Assembly (NCBI GenBank): GCA_900551225.1
Contig: URUZ01000166.1
Span: 1 to 10,959 of the forward strand
Source of the DNA: an uncultured Clostridium sp.
GTDB taxonomy: Bacteria > Bacillota > Clostridia > Lachnospirales > Lachnospiraceae
Direction: 5' to 3'
DNA: 10,959 bases
Position 1 is the first letter of the stretch, and every line of letters begins with the position of its first letter. A program made the position numbers and the translations under genes. Below are positions 6,807 to 10,959 of this stretch, one piece after another. The notes beneath the pieces were generated by a model. That model had not been told where the DNA came from. It did not search any database and saw nothing but the letters and a program-made list of their open reading frames with translations.

Positions 6807-6812
6807 ATTATA
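6807..6812 (-). promoter_or_regulatory. -10 box of the MupG-family gene promoter
   Basis: A consensus TATAAT on the minus strand, with predicted start near 6800 and a leader of about 45 bases. The hexamer 17 bases upstream (CCAATT) is not a -35 box. The palindrome at 6844-6864 lies exactly 31 bp upstream, as at the EIIA promoter. Confidence 0.7.
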
Positions 6813-6843
6813 CGGGTTTGGATGGATAAAATTGGGTAAATGG

Positions 6844-6864
6844 ATTTCCTAGCAGTTAGGAAAT
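6844..6864 (-). promoter_or_regulatory. Operator palindrome upstream of the MupG-family gene
   Basis: The same 21-bp element as at 3673-3693: left arm ATTTCCTAGC, one central base, right arm with one mismatch to a perfect repeat. Flanking GG before the left arm is also shared. It lies in the 119-base gap between the HPr-like gene stop and the MupG-family start, centred at about -54. Its lack of a following T-tract and its match to the other site argue against a terminator for the HPr-like gene. Confidence 0.82.
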
Positions 6865-6874
6865 GCCGCCTATG

Positions 6875-7132
6875 TTACAGGAATGTGGGAACCGTGGACT
6901 CCATCAGCCGGGCGGCAGCCGACTCGTCGCTGCCGTCAAAGACGAACTCCACCGTATCGTTCTCATTGACCTGCAGGTTCATCAGAGCCATCACATTTTT
7001 ACAGTCAGCCTCACTGTCTCCGGCCCTGAGGCTGATCCCGCACTCATAGTCCATGGCCAGCCTGCTGATACTCACGGCGTTCCTGGCGTGAAGGCCTCTC
7101 CTGTCCGCAACCTTATACTTGAAACACAGCAT
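6875..7132 (-). CDS. Divergent HPr-family phosphocarrier protein
   Basis: An 85-residue HPr homolog, the normal length. HPr takes phosphate from enzyme I on His15 and gives it to EIIA proteins. Here GLHAR places the histidine exactly at residue 15 with Arg17 following, so phosphocarrier function should be kept. The usual Pro18 is Asn18. At the regulatory site CKNVMALM has Asn46 where classical Gram-positive HPr has Ser46, the target of HPr kinase, so this copy should not become the CcpA co-activator. This is the reverse of Crh, which keeps Ser46 but loses His15. The ATG at 7132 has GGAGG 8 bases upstream. It lies directly upstream of the MupG-family gene on the same strand and may serve this PTS or phosphorylate the PRD activator. 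It is probably not the cell's main HPr, but this cannot be checked here. Confidence 0.88.
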   Translation of the reverse strand: MLCFKYKVADRRGLHARNAVSISRLAMDYECGISLRAGDSEADCKNVMALMNLQVNENDTVEFVFDGSDESAAARLMESTVPTFL

Positions 7133-7167
7133 CTGTATTACCTCCGTTAATCTGCGTCATTTCCCCT

Positions 7168-7196
7168 ATCTTAACATAATTTCCAATACCTTACAA
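7168..7196 (-). promoter_or_regulatory. Possible promoter of the HPr-like gene
   Basis: TTGTAA (7191-7196) and TAAGAT (7168-7173) on the minus strand are separated by 17 bases, each matching consensus at 4 of 6 positions. The predicted start near 7161 would give a leader of about 28 bases. No copy of the 21-bp operator is present here. Confidence 0.35.
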
Positions 7197-7240
7197 CCGG
7201 GGCCGGGTATTTCACTGCCCGGGGGCCGCGCGCCCCGATG

Positions 7241-7268
7241 ACAAAGGGCAGCCCCCAAGGACTGCCCT
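7241..7268 (-). terminator. Rho-independent-type terminator after hflX
   Basis: On the minus strand a stem of ten pairs (AGGGCAGTCC with GGGCTGCCCT, one G-U pair) closes a TTGG loop and is followed by a short T-rich stretch (TTGT). It starts 20 bases after the hflX stop codon and ends the housekeeping run. The T-tract is weak. The GC-rich stretch 7201-7238 just beyond it has further short inverted repeats but no gene. Confidence 0.75.
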
Positions 7269-7288
7269 CTGATACAATTACCCTTCTT

Positions 7289-8566
7289 CTATGACTGATA
7301 CAATCCTTCAAACAGCTCCGCAGGCACATATGCCTCCACCGCGATGCCGTCCTCCTGATACTCCTCCTTCAGCAGCTGGCCGTATTTGCGGATGGTCTGG
7401 ATCTTCCCGGCCTGGCTGTAGGGATATACTTTCTTAAGGAACACCCGCCTGCTGCGGATAATCTCCTCCAGTATCCGGCTGAGTTCATCCAGTCCCTCCC
7501 CAGTCTTAGCGGATATCCGCACCTGGTAGTCTGCGGAGAAATCCCTGGGCACAGCCTGGGTTCCATCCTGGCCGCCCTCCAGCTGCTGCAGCCGGTCGGT
7601 CTTGTTGAACACGGTCACCACCGTTTTGTCCACAATCTCCAGCTCCCTCAGCGTCTCCTTTACCACATGCATCTGCATATCCATCTGCGGGTTGGAACAG
7701 TCCACCACATGGAGGACAATATCACTGTACTTGGCCTCCTCCAGGGTGCTCTTAAATGCCTCAATCAGGTGATGGGGCAGCTTGCGGATAAATCCAACGG
7801 TATCGGTCAGCAGGATCGTATGATCCCCCGGCAGGGTGAAGCTTCTGGTGGTGGGGTCCAGGGTTGCAAACAGCTTGTCCTCCGCCAGTATATCAGCATT
7901 GGTCAGACGGTTCAGCAGGGTGGACTTGCCGGCATTGGTATAGCCCACTATGGCCGCCGACATGGCGTAGTTTTTATCCCGCTGCTGCCTGGTTACCTCC
8001 CTGTGGCGCTTGACGTCCTCCAGCTCAGCCTTCAGCTGTCCGATGCGCTCGTGGATCAGCCGCCGGTCCATCTCCAGTTTCTTCTCGCCCGGCCCTCTGG
8101 TGCCGATGCCGCCGCCCAGACGGGACAGGGACGCGCGCATGCCGATGAGGCGTACCGCCCGGTATTTTAACTGGGCCAGCTCCACCTGGATCTTGCCCTC
8201 CCTGGTATGCGCCCTGGAGGCAAAAATATCCAGGATAATCATGGTCCGGTCCATAACCTTCATGTCCAGGGCCTGTTCCAGGTTCTTAAGCTGGGCCGGG
8301 GACAGCTCATCATCGCAGACCACGCCGGTGGCTCCCAGCTCCCAGGCCCGGTCCTTCACTTCCTCGATCTTGCCCTTGCCCAGGTAGGTGCCCGGATGAA
8401 TCCGTTCCCGGTTCTGGATGATCATATCCACCGTTACGGCTCCCGCGGTCTTAACCAGCTCCTTTAACTCATGTAAGGAGGCCTCGGCATCGTCCCCGTC
8501 CCCGGTACTCACCGCAAACAGGACAACCCGCTCCTCCACTTCCTTTAATTCAATTAATTCTGACAT
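7289..8566 (-). CDS. hflX: Ribosome-associated GTPase HflX
   Basis: A 425-residue GTPase of the OBG-HflX group that binds the large ribosomal subunit and, in characterised bacteria, splits stalled 70S ribosomes, for example after heat stress or antibiotic exposure. The N-terminal HflX domain (about 15-195) contains HPGTYLGKGKIEEV at 57-70 and the glycine-rich RLGGGIGTRGPGEKKLE at 149-165 before a coiled-coil helix (about 166-198). The G domain has G1 GYTNAGKST at 208-216, G2 around TT239-240, G3 DTVGF at 255-259, G4 NKTD at 321-324 and G5 SAK at 352-354. The length is normal and all GTPase motifs are intact. The ATG at 8566 has AGAGGAAA upstream and lies 15 bases after the TPR gene, as the last gene of the run before the terminator. 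Confidence 0.96.
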   Translation of the reverse strand: MSELIELKEVEERVVLFAVSTGDGDDAEASLHELKELVKTAGAVTVDMIIQNRERIHPGTYLGKGKIEEVKDRAWELGATGVVCDDELSPAQLKNLEQALDMKVMDRTMIILDIFASRAHTREGKIQVELAQLKYRAVRLIGMRASLSRLGGGIGTRGPGEKKLEMDRRLIHERIGQLKAELEDVKRHREVTRQQRDKNYAMSAAIVGYTNAGKSTLLNRLTNADILAEDKLFATLDPTTRSFTLPGDHTILLTDTVGFIRKLPHHLIEAFKSTLEEAKYSDIVLHVVDCSNPQMDMQMHVVKETLRELEIVDKTVVTVFNKTDRLQQLEGGQDGTQAVPRDFSADYQVRISAKTGEGLDELSRILEEIIRSRRVFLKKVYPYSQAGKIQTIRKYGQLLKEEYQEDGIAVEAYVPAELFEGLYQS

Positions 8567-8581
8567 ATTTCCTCTTGCCTT

Positions 8582-9508
8582 CTAACGGCTCTTCAAAAAC
8601 GCAATCTCATGTTCCGCCCGCTCATCCGGTCCATAGGTTTTGTTGTACTCCTGGAACAGTTTCAGGGCTTCCTCGTACTGATATAAGTATTCGCTGCAGA
8701 CCGCCCGGTTATACGAGGCTTCTTTTAACAGCTCCCGGCTGTCCTCCTGGCCCTGAAGCTTTGCCACTGCCTGGTCAAATGACGCAGCAGCCTCTTTATA
8801 TTTTTCCTCCGCCATCTGGCACAGACCCATTCTGATGTAGATCTCCCCATCATCGATTCCGTCCCTGACAGCATTTTCATACAGGCTCATGGCCTGGTCG
8901 TAATTTTCAGCCTTCACGCAGGCAGCGCCCACGGCCAGCAGCGCCTCACGGCGGCCTGTTACGCTTTTGTCCGTGCCCTGCACAGCCGTCTGCACATGGT
9001 TGTAGTACGTCAGCGCCCGCTCCGTATTGCCCAGGCCCGCGGCGCACATACTTGCCATGTACCAGTATTCCAGGTTCACGGTATCCCTCTGCATCAGCAG
9101 ATCATAGCTGTACAGCGCGGCTTCATAATCCGCCATCCTGTACTCTGCCTCCGCCCGGTAGCGCAGAATGTCCACCGCCAGCTCCCCGGTATCCTTGTCC
9201 ATTGCAGCCAAGGCCTGGTCAAAGGCTCCGATGGCCGCCGTGTAATCGCCCTGTTCCAACTTCTCGATGCCAAGGGCCCTCATCTCCCGCTGCTTGGAGG
9301 AGGAGAAATAGCCCACTACCTTGATGGTGGCGCAGGCGATCAGGATCACCAGCAGAATGCATACGGCCCAGGCGATCAGCGCCTTGACCAGACGCTTCCT
9401 CCGCCGTTTTCTGCGCATGTCCCGCCGGCCCTTGTCAAACCGGGCGTTCCTGCTGGAATCGTAGGAAGCGCGCTCCTGGTAACTGTATTTTTCGTTTCCC
9501 CGGGCCAT
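8582..9508 (-). CDS. Membrane-anchored tetratricopeptide-repeat protein
   Basis: A 308-residue protein of unknown function. A very basic N-terminus (RRDMRRKRRRKR, about 28-39) precedes one hydrophobic membrane segment (about 43-67). The remainder is a series of helical TPR-like repeats, clearest at LEQGDYTAAIGAFDQAL (84-100), MADYEAALYSYDLLM (125-139), GNTERALTYYNHV (160-172), ENYDQAMSLYENAV (201-214), EKYKEAAASFDQAV (235-248) and YQYEEALKLFQEY (277-289). By the positive-inside rule the N-terminus is cytoplasmic and the TPR domain faces outside; this is inferred. TPR arrays usually hold protein partners, and no enzyme domain is seen. The ATG at 9508 follows the dUTPase stop by three bases, with GAGG inside the end of that gene, so the pair is translationally coupled. 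Confidence 0.85.
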   Translation of the reverse strand: MARGNEKYSYQERASYDSSRNARFDKGRRDMRRKRRRKRLVKALIAWAVCILLVILIACATIKVVGYFSSSKQREMRALGIEKLEQGDYTAAIGAFDQALAAMDKDTGELAVDILRYRAEAEYRMADYEAALYSYDLLMQRDTVNLEYWYMASMCAAGLGNTERALTYYNHVQTAVQGTDKSVTGRREALLAVGAACVKAENYDQAMSLYENAVRDGIDDGEIYIRMGLCQMAEEKYKEAAASFDQAVAKLQGQEDSRELLKEASYNRAVCSEYLYQYEEALKLFQEYNKTYGPDERAEHEIAFLKSR

Positions 9509-9511
9509 GGC

Positions 9512-10027
9512 TTACCTCACATCTGTGCTGCCGAATCCGCCGTTGCGGGACTGGGTGCACACGTCATCCACTGTGATTCCGTAAGGAATAAAGATTCCCT
9601 GGGCAAAGGCCATCCCTGGGGTCAGTTCCACAGTCTTGTCCTCCCTGGAATCATTGGTCACCTTGATAAACATATGGCCCTCGTTATCTGAGTGGAAGTA
9701 ATCGCTGTCAATGATTCCCACTGTGTTGTTCAGCTGCAGGCGGTACTTAAAGCCCAGGCTGCTGCGGGGGAATATCTGCAGCACCCACCCTTCCTCCATC
9801 TCCACACGCACTCCGGTGGGAATCTTCACAGACTGTCCCGGCTGAATGGTCACTGCCACAGGCGTGTAAAAATCGTATCCCGCCGAACCTGCCGTAGCCC
9901 TGGACGGAAGCTGGATAAATTTGTAAATTCTTTCCAATTCTTCCTTAGAGGTGACGCCGAACGTATCCTGCCAGTCCTCTGAAAACTGATTCATGCTTAC
10001 CTTATGAAATTTTGCTATTCTCTGCAT
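9512..10027 (-). CDS. dut: dUTP diphosphatase (trimeric dUTPase)
   Basis: Hydrolyses dUTP to dUMP and pyrophosphate, keeping uracil out of DNA and supplying dUMP for thymidylate synthesis. All five motifs of the homotrimeric family are visible in this 171-residue protein: AGYDFYTP at 49-56, PRSSLG at 87-92, GIIDSDYF at 104-111 with the catalytic aspartate, PGMAFAQGIF at 137-146, and RNGGFGSTD at 161-169, which closes over the active site. The first about 40 residues (MQRIAKFHKVSMNQF...) extend beyond the usual core of about 145. The ATG at 10027 is preferred over a TTG at 10039, although the upstream AAAGG is a weak and rather distant ribosome site. It lies between nrdG and the TPR gene, so two nucleotide-metabolism genes are adjacent. 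Confidence 0.95.
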   Translation of the reverse strand: MQRIAKFHKVSMNQFSEDWQDTFGVTSKEELERIYKFIQLPSRATAGSAGYDFYTPVAVTIQPGQSVKIPTGVRVEMEEGWVLQIFPRSSLGFKYRLQLNNTVGIIDSDYFHSDNEGHMFIKVTNDSREDKTVELTPGMAFAQGIFIPYGITVDDVCTQSRNGGFGSTDVR

Positions 10028-10045
10028 TGTACTAACCAACCTTTT

Positions 10046-10558
10046 CTATTCTGATATTCTGCTGCCATTCTGTCCATGCAGAACAGCCTCTCCCCTGAGA
10101 AGGGACCGGGATACATCAATCACCCGCTGATTGGAACTGCCCTTCCAGTGCAGATTATTGTCCTTCAGGGCAATCTCAAATTCTCCGTCCACCACCACGT
10201 CCACCTTGGAAATGAAGGGAAGGCCGCATATGTCCTCCCAGTCATAGCCTGTGTACAGCCAGATGGTCTTGTTGGGGTAACGGCTGCAGATCTCATCCAC
10301 CAAAAGGCCTGTGTCCTCCCGGTTCTGGGGATGAAGCGGATCTCCTCCGCTTAAGGTAACGCCGGATATGTAGTCCTTGTCCAGCTCTGCGAACAGCTCA
10401 TCCCTGGCTGCCTGGTCAAATGGAACCCCTCCGCGGATATCCCATGTCACCGGATTGTGGCATTCCCGGCAGTTGTGGTCGCAGCCTGCAACCCAGAGCA
10501 CCACCCGGAGTCCCTCCCCGTTGAGCATATCGTCCTTTGTAATATTGTGATAACGCAT
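10046..10558 (-). CDS. nrdG: Anaerobic ribonucleoside-triphosphate reductase activating protein
   Basis: Radical SAM enzyme of 170 residues that installs the glycyl radical on the anaerobic class III ribonucleotide reductase NrdD, allowing deoxynucleotide synthesis without oxygen. The [4Fe-4S] cluster ligands are Cys26, Cys30 and Cys33 in CDHNCREC (CxxxCxxC). SGGDP at 70-74 is the SAM-binding GGE-like motif of the family. HNPVTWD at 34-40 is also typical of NrdG. Length is normal. The ATG at 10558 has GGAG about 8 bases upstream, overlapping the end of mscL, whose stop lies three bases away. nrdD is not in the window; in many clostridia it is encoded nearby, so it may lie outside or elsewhere. 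Confidence 0.95.
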   Translation of the reverse strand: MRYHNITKDDMLNGEGLRVVLWVAGCDHNCRECHNPVTWDIRGGVPFDQAARDELFAELDKDYISGVTLSGGDPLHPQNREDTGLLVDEICSRYPNKTIWLYTGYDWEDICGLPFISKVDVVVDGEFEIALKDNNLHWKGSSNQRVIDVSRSLLRGEAVLHGQNGSRISE

Positions 10559-10561
10559 CTT

Positions 10562-10959
10562 CTACTCTCCTGCTTTCTCCTGTGCTGTTTCAAGCGGGGA
10601 AGTACAATGGGGGCAGCGCACCGCGCCCAGTGGGATCATGGTTTTGCAGAACGGACACTCCTTCTGGGTGGGCGCTGCCGCGGCTTCCGGCTTTTTGCCC
10701 ATGTCGTGAAGGCGGTTCAGCTGTTTAACCACAATAAATACCACCAGGGCCATCAGAAGAAAATTGATTGTCTGGGTAATGAAGGAGCCGTAATTGATGG
10801 TTGCCACATTGGTCATCTTCTTAACATCTTCGAGGGTCGCATACTTGTTCCCATCCAGCGCGATGAACATGTTGGTAAAGTCAACCTTCCCCGTCACCAG
10901 GCTTAAAATGGGCATAAATATATCATTGACCAACGAATTCACAATAGATGTAAACGCGC
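10562..10959 (-). CDS. mscL: Large-conductance mechanosensitive channel with C-terminal zinc ribbon, N-terminus cut by window edge
   Basis: MscL opens under membrane tension to release solutes during osmotic downshock. The frame continues to the right edge: the visible part begins AFTSIVNSLVNDIFMPILSL, the end of TM1, so about 30 N-terminal residues are missing. The extracellular loop and a second membrane segment (INFLLMALVVFIVVKQLNRL) follow. Instead of the usual C-terminal bundle helix (EEVLLTEIRDLL type), the tail carries CPFC and CPHC pairs separated by ten residues, a zinc-ribbon pattern. A GTG at 10942 is internal and not the start. The gene leads directly into nrdG with a three-base gap. 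The channel identity is secure; the zinc binding is inferred from the cysteines. Confidence 0.93.
   Translation of the reverse strand, partial: AFTSIVNSLVNDIFMPILSLVTGKVDFTNMFIALDGNKYATLEDVKKMTNVATINYGSFITQTINFLLMALVVFIVVKQLNRLHDMGKKPEAAAAPTQKECPFCKTMIPLGAVRCPHCTSPLETAQEKAGE

Noticed and set aside
6844..6864. Palindrome after the HPr-like stop codon as a transcription terminator.
   Set aside because: It is AT-rich, lacks a following T-tract, and has a near-identical twin at the same distance from another promoter, so an operator is the better reading.
7201..7238. GC-rich short inverted repeats beyond the hflX terminator as a REP-like mobile repeat.
   Set aside because: Only a single copy is seen in the window and the arms are about five bases, so no repeat family can be supported.

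Overview
The window looks like chromosomal DNA of a fairly GC-rich anaerobic Firmicute, most likely a Lachnospiraceae member of the Clostridium bolteae/clostridioforme (Enterocloster) type. This rests on the oxygen-sensitive NrdG, the GrdB-related protein, the Lac-family PTS, strong AGGAGG-type ribosome binding sites and a TTG start. The genus is inferred from protein style, not from a marker gene. All eleven genes lie on the minus strand, so transcription runs from the right edge to the left.

Right part (about 10959 down to 7240): a tightly packed housekeeping run of mscL (cut by the right edge), nrdG, a trimeric dUTPase, a membrane-anchored TPR protein and hflX. Gaps are only 3-22 bases and the run closes with a GC-rich hairpin terminator at 7241-7268.

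Left part (about 7196 down to 1): a sugar-phosphotransferase (PTS) locus. In transcription order it holds a divergent HPr paralog (His15 kept, Asn at the Ser46 position), a MupG/DUF871 family 6-phospho-glycosidase, a PRD-containing transcriptional activator with a TTG start, the separate EIIA, EIIB and EIIC of a Lac/cellobiose-family PTS, a short GrdB-like protein without the selenocysteine half, and a cytoplasmic glycosylasparaginase (cut by the left edge). Two promoters drive the main part, one before the MupG gene and one before EIIA. Each has a TATAAT -10 box, no recognisable -35 box, and a nearly identical 21-bp palindrome exactly 31 bp upstream of the -10. This is the layout expected for an activator-dependent regulon, and the PRD protein encoded between the two sites is the obvious candidate activator.

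Taken together, the PTS, the MupG-type phosphoglycosidase and the glycosylasparaginase suggest import, with phosphorylation, of an amino-sugar-containing compound, followed by intracellular cleavage of glycosidic and glycosyl-asparagine bonds. Candidate substrates are a glycopeptide, an N-glycan remnant or a cell-wall fragment. The substrate is inferred only. The GrdB-like protein has no assigned role in such a pathway and is the least understood part. No RNA genes, CRISPR arrays, insertion sequences or integrases were seen.
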